64,000 bases of DNA from Ophioderma brevispina (GCA_023653785.1 JAMKCH010058150.1:19727-83726), one strand, 5' to 3'; shown: positions 1 to 9,959, numbered from the stretch's first letter. The notes: generated from the letters alone by a model not told the origin. A program made the numbers and translations.

Positions 1-365
1 GTGTGTGTGTGGGTGTATCTAAAGCGATTTGTGTTTGTGTGTTTGTTTATTGCTGGGTTTTGATTGTCGTTGTTTTTTGTTGTGTTGTGTAATTAACGAA
101 AATACAATTTTTCTATTAAGCCGAACTTAACTATTGTCGCAATATTCCTCTTTTCAGGATAAAATGAACGGAGAATCATAAGATGCACGACCTGCGCCTT
201 ATACAGTCACCTTCCAGCGGAAATATGTTGCCACCCCAAAATCGGTTTAGATGCTCATTTAATTCATAGAATACAATATAAAAGAAGACATGGTAGTCAA
301 CGAGAAACGAAAGAGCCCATCTACACCTGGACATTGATTTTACTAGCTAGATGTCTAAATAATAG
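1..365. repeat. Block 1 of a diverged paralogous segment, GT-rich start
   Basis: The first 60 bases are GT-rich. Bases 100-365 then match 21,560-21,830 in the same order: the word CTTTTCAGG followed by a GAACGGAGA motif, CACCTTCCA, and AGAGCCCATCT are shared. Both copies are preceded by GT-rich low-complexity DNA, so that DNA belongs to the duplicated unit. I see no gene in it. The window edge cuts it, so its true start is unknown. Confidence 0.75.
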
Positions 366-589
366 TGTAGATAGTGCCCCTACAGTTGAATCTAGTGTAC
401 ATGTGTTACGAGACGTACTCCAGGTCAGAAAAGTAACCTCCCGTGGTCATAAAACAAAAATCACATGATATCTGGTAAGAAGATTGACTTGACCAAGATG
501 TAAATTCAAAAGTAATGATTTTAATACATAACTTAAATCCACAATATTACACAATAACAATGCACAAAATTAGTATCTATATTTCTTAC

Positions 590-782
590 ACAACTTTCAA
601 ATCAATTAAACACACACCATCGCATAAATTATACAATAGTTCACAGTTCTTGTGGGTGCGCAATATTAAATCTTGACGACACACTTTTTGCTGGTACAGT
701 TCAACTAGTTTCGCGAATCGCAAATATCCATTTGGTCTAAGACCGGCCGATAATTTGTGAAGTTGTAGACTTGGGTGAACAA
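590..782 (-). CDS. Candidate internal exon of an unrecognised gene
   Basis: This is a 193-base minus-strand interval, open throughout in one frame. It is preceded by a good acceptor (TTTATACTTCCAG just above 782) and followed by a good donor (GTAAGAAAT from 589 downward). The exon enters in phase 1 and leaves in phase 2. Its translation is hydrophilic with several Cys and the run GLRPNGYLRFAKLVELYQQK, which looks protein-like, but I recognise no family. Two more minus-strand open stretches lie upstream at 952-1,233 and 1,270-1,470. The whole 365-1,500 stretch is missing from the paralogous copy at 21.8 kb, so it is either an insertion here or a deletion there. It may be a decayed gene piece carried by a transposon, or chance. 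Confidence 0.27.
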
Positions 783-951
783 CTGGAAGTATAAACACTG
801 CAACTCACTATTAATGTCCATACAGGTACTCAGTGCATTAAAGGTGAACGTAACCGGGTACAGAAGCAATGTCATGCTGAATTTTTAATGTTAACCTTTG
901 TTTTTCAAAGGCACCAAATTTTGTGCAGCTCTGACGGATTCTGAAAACTTT

Positions 952-1470
952 TCAGAAATGATAATTAAAGACATAATATTTTATAATCAAAGGTATGAAA
1001 GTTATGCCACCTTCTGTTGAGGGGTCTACACTCGCTGAAATCTCTGTCAACTGGGCAAAGAAGAATGACTTGCAACAGCATTTGTCCTTAGCCAAATTTC
1101 CCATGATGCAAACAAAACAAGGCGAACAAGTCGAAAATTTCACAAATCTTTCAGGGTCGTGAAACATGTTTGAAGGAAGTCCACAATCTTCCACATCCTC
1201 TGCTTGAAGTGTTTTGACATAGCAACTACACAAAGTCTATTGTTCATCAACAGGGTGCAATCTTGCTTCCTATAAGTAAACAAATAAATCTATAGTCTTA
1301 GAATGACGATGATAGGACACTGTGCTCCTATTGTCCTCTATAACTGCGAACATCGTCTGACATGTTCTTTCAGAAGTCTTCACAACTAGTCCATTTAGAA
1401 CTAGGTCAATCAGATAAGTCATGCTTATGCACAACACATTGCAAGTTTCATATTTTCCAGTTCCACTCAT
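952..1470 (-). other. Two minus-strand open stretches, possible broken coding sequence
   Basis: The stretch 1,270-1,470 is open for 66 codons and 952-1,233 for 93 codons, in different frames. Between them lies a plausible acceptor (TTTATTTGTTTACTTATAG, ending near 1,272). The 952-1,233 product is Cys-rich and contains DCGLPSNMFHDPERFVKF. No domain is recognised. An in-frame stop follows the acceptor, so no clean splice model joins the two. I treat this as a possible degraded gene fragment belonging with the candidate exon at 590-782. Confidence 0.18.
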
Positions 1471-1499
1471 AATTTATATGATAAATTTTACCTGATAAT

Positions 1500-2262
1500 T
1501 AAATAATACAGAAAAATAATATAATATTCAGGAGTCGGTCACACATGCAACAAAGTCTTTATGCGGGACAGATTTACGACTTTGTTGCATTATACATTCT
1601 ATGTAAGAGCAACAAAGTCGTATCTACACATAAAGATGCAACGAGAGATTTAAAAGCATCCATATAATTCATATGCATGACTTAAACGATCAGGTTGCTT
1701 AAAGACACTATATCAAATGATATTTCAATTTTAAAAAAAAAAAAGGTGATTAAAGTGACAGGAGGAGATTTTTGTAAAGATATATATGAAAGTCTCCCAA
1801 ATTGCACTTGTCGGTTGTAGATCATCTACCGAAAACCTTTTGAGATTTATTGGACAAACAAGCACGAAAGAAAACCGCAAACCCTTGTTTTGACTTGCCT
1901 GCTATTCTATCGTCCCTATAGGAAACCATGCTTTGAATTTTGCGTGGTAGACAGAAATAACAACTACTAAATCACATCTTATTACATAAAGACGGCGATT
2001 CGGCTTATTTCACTAAGGTGTGATTCAATTCATTGGTAAGCATTCAAATATGCAAAAACCTGGTTCGAAAAAAAAATTGAGGGAGCTTCTCTCTGGAAAT
2101 CTACTCACATGTCTCTTTAAATTTGCTACTATTCAAGATAAAACCAAAAGCTGAATTTAGAAGATGCTTCAATACAAATTAGAAATGTCACAGTTACATT
2201 TCTACCAAAGAAATAATTCTAGCTTGATCCCTTAATATGGAGATTTTTATGGAAAGCTTTAC
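1500..2262. repeat. Paralogous segment blocks 2 and 3, with a 14-bp hairpin
   Basis: 1,540-1,690 matches 21,895-22,040 and 2,040-2,262 matches 22,080-22,264. The first block holds a perfect inverted repeat, TACGACTTTGTTGC at 1,575-1,588 and its complement at 1,609-1,622, with a 20-base loop. The second ends in GGAAAGCTTTACA, immediately before the poly-C tract. Related sequence also occurs at 7,890-8,000 and 48,950-49,175. No coding signal is seen. Confidence 0.7.
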
Positions 2263-2263
<1 letters not shown>

Positions 2264-2357
<94 letters not shown>

Positions 2358-2403
2358 CCCCCCCCCCCCCCCCCCCCCCCGCCCCCCCTCCCCCCCCCCC
2401 CCC
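2264..2403. repeat. Poly-C homopolymer tract
   Basis: About 140 bases of C interrupted only at 2,355 (T), 2,381 (G) and 2,389 (T). The first run, 2,264-2,354, is 91 uninterrupted C. It starts exactly after the conserved GGAAAGCTTTACA of the paralogous segment. The open frames across it (poly-Pro on plus, poly-Gly on minus) are artefacts of the homopolymer. The G-rich complement can form G-quadruplexes. Confidence 0.95.
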
Positions 2404-3214
2404 ACCTTTTGCGGGCGTCCCGCAACATTTGACACGCACTCCTTGGGATGAGAACAACTGTCACAGCGACGCTTCATACATGACTATGCAGATTCCCCCC
2501 CATCAATGTGGCACAGTGCCAGATATCTCTCTTTACTCTGTATTCCAGTATACTATTTAGGTTACTATATACATCAAGGTTCAGGAATTATCAGTTCTTT
2601 AATCTACTAGTTATCTGATGATTGTAATAGGCACAATTGAGGTCAGTGCCTCTCACACCACCATGCTACTCCCTGTTCTGCATTTTTCCACCCCAGATAT
2701 ATACACCCTCTTTAACCCCACAATCGGTCAGACTCCTTTCACGCACCAATTCTGTATGTGGACACACTTGTTAATCGACCTGTGTACCCCTCCCGCAATT
2801 AATCTTTGTTCATAGGATTCCAACAGCTTTTTTCCCCAATTTATTGATTAACCTGTTCTAAGTATTACTATGCGTTCCAACTATTATTAGTGGAGTATTA
2901 AAACTGTAGCCTCTAAATGCAAGTGACATTGCAAATTCGGTGCTGAACTGTTCTCTGTTTTGCAACAACAAATAAAACAGAGAACCACTAAAAAATACAA
3001 TCTATGATAGTTCGAACACTCACCTCTATTTGTTCCGTTGCTACCTGGGCTTAGATCTAAGAACCAACAATCCCTTTATTACTTAATTGAACCCCCAATT
3101 TCCCTTTAACCCATACCCTTCCCTGACCCCATCAATCAATGGAGGGATAATTTGAAGCCTGCTGATGACGATAACCTTAATAAAAAAACTGAAAAGGTGT
3201 TCCCACCAAAATAT
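2404..3214. other. Non-coding stretch, nothing recognised
   Basis: No domain, RNA gene or clear repeat was seen. The stretch is absent from the paralogous copy at 22.26-22.35 kb, so together with the poly-C tract it looks like sequence gained here or lost there. Short open frames are not convincing. Confidence 0.5.
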
Positions 3215-3450
3215 TTTTAAAGATTGTAGGTATGCTTAAAATTCCCATTTACTCTATATACTCCATTCCCTTTATTGAGCATGTTAGTAGATGTCAGTTC
3301 CACCATAGGCCAACGTGTTTATTTAATTTAATTGAAAGGGTCGCTTTAGTTCATAACAAAAAAGATCGTTGCTTATTTGTTTTGTGTACTGGTATTGCGT
3401 GTTAAATTCATCGAGGGCACCCCTTACCACAAGATCTCTCAATGTCCCTT
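3215..3450. repeat. Paralogous segment block 4
   Basis: Matches 22,350-22,500: both have GTAGGTATGCTNAAAATTCC, then a run of TTTAATTTAATTG-like sequence and GTCGCT/TCGCTCTA. It is colinear with the flanking blocks. Non-coding. Confidence 0.65.
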
Positions 3451-5110
3451 TAAGTGTAGACTTTATGCCAATTTGGCTTGAAAAATGTTGTGAATCCAAC
3501 ATTTTCGCATCTTCGTAGATACGACTTGTTCTTTATTTAATTATTATATTTAGTTGAATAACGACAATATTCATAATCGTATATAAAAAACGGTAAGCCT
3601 TATATTTTCATCCTGTTCTTAAAAATTGTTTTCATTTACGCAATACTATTTCCTGAACACAAAACTTCTTCTGAGTTTTTTTCTGAACTTGATGGAAAAA
3701 GCTAAGGTGGGCGGATTAGGATGAAAAAAACAAGATTTTTGAAAAATAAATTACATAAACTTCGGGGGTGATAAATTGGGGCATTTGAGATTAGGAAGTG
3801 GGTATCTATCGTGAAAAAAACAAATAAACCAACCATCAAAAAAATAGAATCAGTATTATTCCACTGAGTTATATAGGTAATTATGTGCTCTTCGAATTCT
3901 GATCTACACCTTTCGGCCAACTTTTTAGTCCTGATCAGGTTGAGATTGAAGTTCTCTTTTAATTTCTCTATTGAGAAAAGATTTTCTCACGGGAAAAAGT
4001 ACTTGTTTATTACGGAGGAAATGGAATTCCCTCGTCCTGTAGTGAGATGTTCCAGGTGTGTTTAAAAGCAGAGATTGAGCTAAGTAATATAAATTAGCCT
4101 GGGTTTTTCCATCTGCTGTATAATTGCAAAACAGATTGCAAAATGGTAGTTCCCGTGCATGTTCATTAATGTAGATGGATGCAATGTAGTGATGTCATTT
4201 GTGTGAGATCCAATCGGGAGTGTTAGGCGATGTTTATGCATGATGATGGTGGGTGTAATTATCTATTTTAGGTAATTTGGAAATACTATTTGTGAAATAT
4301 GGATATAAAGAGTTAACAAGGTTCAAACACGGTCAAAGAATTATCTCCAGAGAGGGCTGGTTAGATAGATTAGTGCCGTAGTACCAGTGCTGATATTTTG
4401 GTTACCACGGGAGCTTGAAAGCGGAACTGTCTGTTGTCATTTTTCAAGCCCAAAGCGCTTCATGAATTTGGAATTAAAAAAGGAGTCCAGTTTTGTGGTC
4501 CTTAAAGTAGGTCCATTTGCGGACAGACAGGCTTTTGGGGTATAACACTTGGATTATTGTATTGCTGAATATTAGATCGTCGAGGGAACAAAACCCGGGG
4601 ATCGTCTTGATGCTGGACAAGTTATCGTCAGGACTGATGCTCTTAAACGTCTGAAGAAAATTAATGTAGATATTATAGTATGGACTTATATATAATGCAT
4701 GCTATCAATTTGAAGTCTTCGCTGTGAGGACATATGCATCGTTGAATGCAACGTTCTTTAATTTGGACATGTGGAATTCTTAGTAAGATCAGTAAGGCTA
4801 TTGATTGTTCATTATTGAATTCTATGTATGTTGGCACATTCCAAATTTTTAAAGCACCTCAATTTGATTAATTCAAATCGTAATAAATCGTTGTTTTATA
4901 TAAAAATTCGATCATTTTGTGCACAAGGCTAATATTTTGTGAAAAAGTGCATTTTGACCTTGAAGGCCACAAACATCCCGTAAACAGAAATTGGGGCTGT
5001 CATGGGAATTGAATTGAGCTCAATTTGAGCCTTCTGTCAGAATTTACACAAGGAAAGGTGATACTTATTATACTAATTGAGGCTGACGTTTAATATACAA
5101 ATTATACATG
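3451..5110. other. Non-coding stretch, nothing recognised
   Basis: AT-rich, with scattered short open frames (for example 3,702-3,920 on minus and 3,883-4,065 on plus) that show no domain or splice support. 4,320-4,690 reads as a stop-broken plus-strand translation with some protein-like runs, but I could not assign it. It lies within the sequence specific to the first paralogous copy. Confidence 0.45.
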
Positions 5111-5246
5111 GTTGGAGGGGAAAATAGTGCAATCTATTTTTCCCGAGGGGTACTGGCTACAGGCCTACCACCCCGACCCGAAGGGTGAGGGTGGTAGGCC
5201 TGTAGCCAGTACCGAGGGAAAAAATCGTTGCACATTTCCCCGAACA
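5111..5246. repeat. Hairpin element with perfect 24-bp inner stem
   Basis: 5,149-5,172 is perfectly complementary to 5,190-5,213 (GGTACTGGCTACAGGCCTAC starts the left arm). A nested ACCC-GAA-GGGT mini-stem sits in the loop. Complementarity continues outward with mismatches (GTGCAATC...TTTTTCCC against GGGAAAAAA...GTGCAC) to about 5,111 and 5,246. This looks like a MITE-type foldback or a structured non-coding sequence. No target-site duplication could be fixed. Confidence 0.85.
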
Positions 5247-5349
5247 GAGCATGTAGTATGTTTATTACACCTTTAAATATATGAGCTAATGGGCATAAGC
5301 ATGATAAGAAAATGTAACTAGGGGCCTTACCACTTTCCCTGCTTGTGAA

Positions 5350-5782
5350 GTTCTATGTGCCGTTGTTACGGTGCCCAAACTTCCTACATGTATCCCAATG
5401 TTCATAGATCAGGCTAGAGTGCTTAACCTTATTTTTGACGATTGTCAATATTTCTGATATTGTTAAGTGCCTTTGGAGACCATATGTGTGACTGTAACTT
5501 CTTTCATGCTTTGCATATGATAGAAATCGCCATCCCATTACGTAACCTCGGCGTAAATGACCCCAACCAACTCGGTCCAGTGGCACAATTTTAGCGCTTC
5601 AGCTTCCGCGACAGAACTTCCATTTTCCGTACAGTAGTCTGAAAAGATGTTCACTGATTTCCAGACGACAAATCGCGTGTTTTGTGCATCTTTATTTGCA
5701 ATTATTAACGCAGCAATTTCGTCGCAGTTCAAAGACGCTTGACGAATACTGGCGGCAGGCCATTTGGGTTTTGCTTGTTAAC
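5350..5782 (-). pseudogene. Crypton/DUF3504-like tyrosine recombinase fragment, frameshifted
   Basis: On the minus strand, 5,782 down to 5,538 is open and reads through CDEIAALIIANKDAQNTR, then VFSDYC/NIFSDYCTEN-like text. This resembles the N-terminal part of the DUF3504 domain found in Crypton-derived proteins of the QRICH1/ZMYM type. The reading stops at TAA near 5,535. Matching residues (GDFYHMQSMK) continue beyond the stop, and a second frame (5,586-5,353) carries GLQRHLTISEI and the basic stretch after it, the expected next motif. At least one frameshift and one stop break it, and the catalytic C-terminal part is absent. It is probably a decayed transposon or gene remnant. It sits in sequence specific to the first paralogous segment. 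Confidence 0.55.
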
Positions 5783-6044
5783 AACGGAGTAAGTTCCGTC
5801 GTTCTTGGAGAACTAGTAATTAATAACTAAAAATGGCGTGGGACTTAATGTAACATGATAACTTTGCCTCTGAGCGAGTGATATAGGGAAAGTAGTAAAA
5901 AATTACCGCATGGGGAAAGGCCCAAATTCACTGATAGCTGATCATTACTCAATTATCATCACTTGTGTCCAGCGCAATTGACCAATCAAATGGAAGGACT
6001 TATGCCTATTATCTCATGATTATTTATAAGGTGTCTGAGTAACA

Positions 6045-6107
6045 GAAAATATCGCCCGAGCCTAGACTCCAATATCAGGCGAGTCGAAGACGAAGGGCGA
6101 TATTTTC
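6045..6107. repeat. Hairpin with 13-bp perfect stem
   Basis: GAAAATATCGCCC at 6,045-6,057 pairs with 6,095-6,107. Pairing continues outward with gaps (CTGAGTAAC against the complement of GTATCAG), suggesting a hairpin element of roughly 120 bp within 6,020-6,145. An inner pair GACTC/GAGTC lies in the loop. Confidence 0.7.
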
Positions 6108-6593
6108 GGTATCAGCGAAAAGGCCACCAAATTATTAATTATTATGCAAAAAAGAAGCTGACTTGACAAAAACTAGTTTAAAATGGCTTCAAAACTCAAA
6201 AAAGAGAGTATTTGCGCTGAAAAGTTTGGCGATGACCGAATGCCCATATTTTTGCGTAGTATTGTGCAGTGTTGGCGGTTACGAGCTAACACACTTGGTA
6301 TTGACCACAGATGCATAATAATCTTGTGATTACAGTGTGCACATTTTGGCATACAACATTATGTGTAGATTGGTTCAAGTTAATGCAGCCGTGTCTCCAA
6401 AAAAAGTCAATCAAAAATAATTTTGATTCAATCTTAAATCTGCATAAGTAAAGTCGTAGTGTGCATCACATTAAAGAAAAACACCGGATTTTCAATACTT
6501 GCGTTTCATCGCATTTGCTTGCAATCGAGGAGATAGATAACTCCAGTTTACTGCGGCACGGAACAAAAAAAAAAAACCACAACTTTCTGGTAG

Positions 6594-6902
6594 AAGCGGC
6601 TTGGGGGCCGACCAGGTAACCTCGTCAAGCAAGAAGATTTAGGGTATCGTGTTCGCTTTATTCCGTTAAGTGTTTATTTTTTGAAGTGAATACAAAAACG
6701 TTTTCTCCAGGTGCGGGTTTCGTGGAGAGCGTCTATAGGCGCTCATATTGTAATCAAAAGGTCATGGGTTCGATTCCCACTTCTGATGCAAAATGTTAAT
6801 CTATTATTTTGGAACTTAGAGATCGCAAAGGAAACTTCAAATTTGGCTGAACTGCGATTTACACGGTAAGTATAGGGTTACCTGGTCGGCCCCTAGCCGC
6901 TT
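6594..6902. mobile_element. 309-bp non-autonomous DNA element with 27-bp TIRs
   Basis: The left end 6,594-6,621 (AAGCGGCTTGGGGGCCGACC...) and right end 6,876-6,902 are inverted copies differing by one indel and one substitution. There is no transposase inside. A tRNA-like sequence lies in the middle. No convincing target-site duplication is visible. The TIR pair is the evidence; the superfamily is not assigned. Confidence 0.75.
6722..6790 (+). other. Degenerate tRNA-like / SINE-head sequence
   Basis: Contains a strong B-box/T-arm (GGGTTCGATTCCCA) preceded by TTGTAATCAAAAGGTC, which resembles a tRNA anticodon arm with a possible TGT (Thr) anticodon. The D-arm is disrupted and the anticodon stem does not pair, so this is not a functional tRNA. 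It is more likely a tRNA-derived SINE remnant trapped inside the TIR element. Confidence 0.45.
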
Positions 6903-6929
6903 GTTTACTGATTGAGTCAAAACTCAGGG

Positions 6930-7093
6930 GACTTGGGCAAAACCAAGTGTAAATTCATAATAATTAAATTATGAAAATCATAATAACTGTATGTTCCTAT
7001 ACATAAAACATATTTTCTTTTTCCCAATATCAGTGACCAATGGATATGTATAGACTTCAGCAGACCATGAGCTAAAACTATTACAATGGGCCC
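6930..7093. repeat. Paralogous segment block 5
   Basis: Matches 22,520-22,665. The shared run CAGTGACCAATGGATATGTA, followed by AGACTTCAG and ACCATGAGCT, is nearly identical. It ends where a TIR-element copy begins at 7,094. Confidence 0.75.
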
Positions 7094-7880
7094 GTTGTCC
7101 ACTCAATCTATGAAAAATACTAGGTACACCTGGAAAAAATTGCTACAGAAGGTTTTCTTGCTGTAACTAGCAGTAACAGATCTCCCGAACAACATATCAA
7201 AAAGGTAGAAAAAGGGAAGCCTGGCAAGACATGCTAATTTGCATTTATCTTAGGTGGACGTATACGCCCATATTTCGACAAAGGTATTGAACTCATAAAT
7301 GCATGTTTAGGGAGATTTTTCATTTTTCTGTTAGCATTTGAAATGTTTTGCATGGCTAAGCCTGGAAGGTGTGTAGCACTTGCAATTGATATATTAAAAG
7401 TGGAAAGTGATGGTCGTTATTCAAGATGGCCGCAATTTTCCCGCCAAAATTAATTTTGCATTCTAGATGATTTGTCAGACTGCAATCGGGGATGGGGAGA
7501 TCTTTATTTACCAAATTATTATCAGAGATATTTATTCAAACACATTGGGTCAACTAGTGCCGGGAGAGGGCACTCCTTATGCAAAGTGATGGGTATGTGT
7601 GCCTCGGCCAGGTGAAAAATAGGGTCCTTTCCCGGGTCCTTTCAGATAAAATGTACCCACAAATTCGGGGTCATTCGGTACACAAGCTGAATAAAAATTG
7701 GGTCATCCAGTACGAAACTTTAAGAAGGGGGCCAATGATGTTAAAACCTGAAGTTAAAATAGGAAGTGCCTCTTTTCCAGAGTTCAAATTGCCATGAAAT
7801 CATAAAATTTCTGCCATGAAATAATAAAATTGTTAAAAATGTGCACGTAGGCTGCGAAAATATTGAATTTGGGTGTTCAA
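7094..7880 (+). mobile_element. Truncated copy of the 24,993-26,729 TIR element
   Basis: Begins with the TIR end GTCCACTCAATC and follows the 24,993 element closely through ATGGACGTATACGCCC-like and GATGGCCGCAATTTTC sequence to the AAAATTTTGAATTTGGGTGT region, then stops. The matching right half and right TIR are missing. The open frame at 7,579-7,797 and its counterpart at 25,353-25,679 are similar only because the DNA is repeated. I see no conserved domain in them. Confidence 0.75.
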
Positions 7881-7889
7881 ATTCTTTTT

Positions 7890-8286
7890 TAAAAAGTGGA
7901 ATATTTTTCATGGAAAGCTTTACATCAGGGCAAAATCAGTCATTTCGATTTTTAGGGACAACTGATATGTGAAATCTCTCGCTGCGCCTTTAATCTGACC
8001 GGTGCATTTTTATGCATTCTCGTTACCCTTTTGTTACTTTTCACATAAGACACAGGGCTTAGTGTTTGGTAGGGGTCCGACTGCTTTAAGCTAGTTTATA
8101 AAGAAATTCTATATTTATTTATTGAATAATAAAATAAAAAAGTAAGCTAGTTATGACAAGTTCGTAATGAATATGATGACTGTGCATGTGTCATTTTGTG
8201 GGTAAATTGAAATGCTTTTGTTGCACTCGAGATTGTCCAAACTCTATTACAGCCTCAAACATGTTGAAATTGTCATGTAAAATTAA
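7890..8286. repeat. Paralogous segment block 6
   Basis: 7,890-8,000 matches 22,236-22,330 (GGAAAGCTTTACA, CAAAATCAGT, GTGAAATCTCTC). 8,030-8,286 matches 24,660-24,910 (TTTCACATAAGACACAGGGC, AAGTAAGCTAGTTATGAC, CTCAAACATGTTGA). Non-coding. Confidence 0.75.
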
Positions 8287-8458
8287 CATGCAGGGGGTAG
8301 CCACAATTTGCGCACCCACTGCAGTCTGCTCCAGTTGAATTCAGCAGCCTTGACGGAATAAAGTACAGTATCACGTGCACTTTATTCCGTCAAGGCTGCT
8401 GAATTCAACTGGGAGCAGACTGCAGTGGGTGCGCAAATTGTGGCTACACCATGCAGGG
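8287..8458. mobile_element. Palindromic MITE with 9-bp target-site duplication
   Basis: Arms 8,297-8,364 and 8,379-8,447 are complementary over 68 positions with a single one-base indel. The loop is 14 bases. The direct repeat CATGCAGGG flanks it at 8,287-8,295 and 8,450-8,458. The near-perfect arms suggest recent origin or gene conversion between arms. A 9-bp duplication would suit a Mutator-like source, but 8 bp (hAT-like) cannot be excluded. The paralogous copy near 24,905 lacks the element. Confidence 0.88.
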
Positions 8459-8459
8459 T

Positions 8460-9250
8460 GTCCATAAAAATGGTGCAAGGCAAGAAAGTATGCTCTTTGG
8501 AGATGAAAAAATAAAACAGTGACGTGATATTGACATCATGTCATAAATGAAATCTTGGCTTTTGAATACCGTTTACAGAATCCGATTTGGTTGTTACAAT
8601 CCAGAGATATGGCTAATATTCTAAGAGACGGTAAAATACCAATTGTGCCACTTTTCACATAATTGGAGAACTTATTAATACAATATCGAATCGTGCATGT
8701 TGATAGGACGCGTTACTGATTTGAAAGAATTCAAACATCACACAATTATAATGTTTGATCTTTTTTCTTGTTACCCCATATCAATGTTTTTTTTTCTCAG
8801 TTAACATTCACAAATCATAAATAAAATTAGAGCACACTCAGCACAGCTGGAAACATAGATATTAGCAAGCATTAATTATTGCACATCTGGCATAAATAAT
8901 ACACATTTTTAAGAGATCTGGAAAAGAAACTTATGTTCTTGAAGTAACTTGAAAATACATATAACCAATTTAGTTATCATTATCATGTTGATGTTCAATT
9001 ATGTTTCTTTGCATTATTGTGTGACGATCGAGTGTTTTTACATCAATAGGCCTATCAACCTATCAACATGATCCCCTTACTTTGTATCCCATTCTGTGAA
9101 AAGTGGCACAATTGGTATCGCACTCTCTCTTATACATGTATTAGTCATATCTCTGGATTGCAACAACCAATTCGGATTCTGCAAACGGTATTCAAAGGCC
9201 AAGACTTCATTTGTGATACGATGTAAACAATACGTCCTGCCCCTTTTATG
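8460..9250. mobile_element. Foldback element, arms about 200-240 bp
   Basis: 8,460-8,705 is complementary to 9,060-9,250: TTTGAATACCGTTT, CAATCCAGAGATATG and CAATTGTGCCACTTTTCACA occur in both arms in opposite orientation. The central 350 bases are AT-rich with no open frame. Fragments of the same family flank the tandem array at 45.5-47 kb. Confidence 0.85.
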
Positions 9251-9410
9251 AACATTGAGCCTTGGTATTGAAGAACTTAAACGATGAACCTATTTGTAAC
9301 ATGTTATCCTTTACACGATAACCGACATGCTTGGTAATCGATAATTTTTTAAACATCCTGCTGTTTCACTCTCAGCAATTAAATAGGTCAATCATGATAT
9401 CTAAAGGTGG
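9251..9410. repeat. Paralogous segment block 7
   Basis: Matches 24,950-24,992 plus 26,730-26,850 (ATTGAAGA, TGTTATCCTTTACACG, CTGTTTC, CAATTAAATAG). In the second copy the 24,993-26,729 element interrupts this block, so this is an approximate empty site. Confidence 0.7.
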
Positions 9411-9428
9411 GATGACCCAATCATGTCC

Positions 9429-9577
9429 GATTTTGGTAGACTTTCAATAGAGTCCCTTTGAAATGCAAATGAGGTATCAATTGATTCGTCATGCGCTGTG
9501 TGACGTTTTGCATATTGCTTGACGGAATGAAACCTCATTTGCATCAAGGGACTCTAAAGAAAAGTCTACCCGATTTT
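9429..9577. mobile_element. MITE, about 47-bp inverted arms
   Basis: 9,429-9,475 and 9,532-9,577 are inverted copies (GGTAGACTTT, AGAGTCCCTT, GCAAATGAGGT). The middle carries CTTGACGGAAT. The arms match those of the element at 9,960-10,105, so both belong to one family. Confidence 0.8.
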
Positions 9578-9599
9578 TCACATCGTGTTTTCTTCCTCA

Positions 9600-9870
9600 C
9601 ATAGCGTCCACTCAAATCTACATGTGACCTAGACAAAATTGTCAACGGGTTTCTTGCTGTAAACTTGCTGAACAAACCCTCCCAAACAACATTTAAAAAA
9701 AAATCCCTTGAGAGGGCCAGCGCCGATAGGTGAAAACCCCATGCACGTTGAAACTGATTCGAACCGTGACTCCCGTATTCCGTGAACGACGCTCTTACCA
9801 ACTGAGCTATCAGACTGGGTTGATAGAAAGCGATAGGTATCATCTATAGTGTTGGTTCGAAGGAATGAAA
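9600..9870 (-). mobile_element. tRNA-derived SINE copy next to a TIR-end fragment
   Basis: On the minus strand 9,870-9,700 reads TATAGATGATACCTATCGCT, then a tRNA-like head with A-box TAGCTCAGTTGG and B-box GGTTCGAATC, then GTGCATGGGGTTTT and GGCGCTGGCCCTCTC. Head, leader and tail follow the SINEs at 23.83-24.30 kb. Bases 9,600-9,700 match the TIR of the 24,993 element (GTCCACTCAA, GACAAAATTG, TTTCTTGCTGTAA). The anticodon arm pairs poorly, so I do not call a working tRNA gene. Confidence 0.7.
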
Positions 9871-9959
9871 TATAATACAGTTCAAATTATTGGAACTCAC
9901 ATTAGAACCTCAAAGTTTATTTCAATCGTGAACGAGCCAGCTCAATCCAAACTGGGTAT

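Noticed and set aside
2194..2560. Poly-Pro and poly-Gly open frames across the C tract
   Set aside because: They exist only because a homopolymer has no stop codons; no flanking coding evidence.
4320..4690. Stop-broken protein-like reading on the plus strand
   Set aside because: Some runs look protein-like, but I could not assign any family or frame order.
9740..9830. Functional tRNA gene on the minus strand
   Set aside because: A- and B-boxes are good, but the anticodon stem does not pair properly and the sequence is part of a SINE with related copies at 23.8-24.3 kb.
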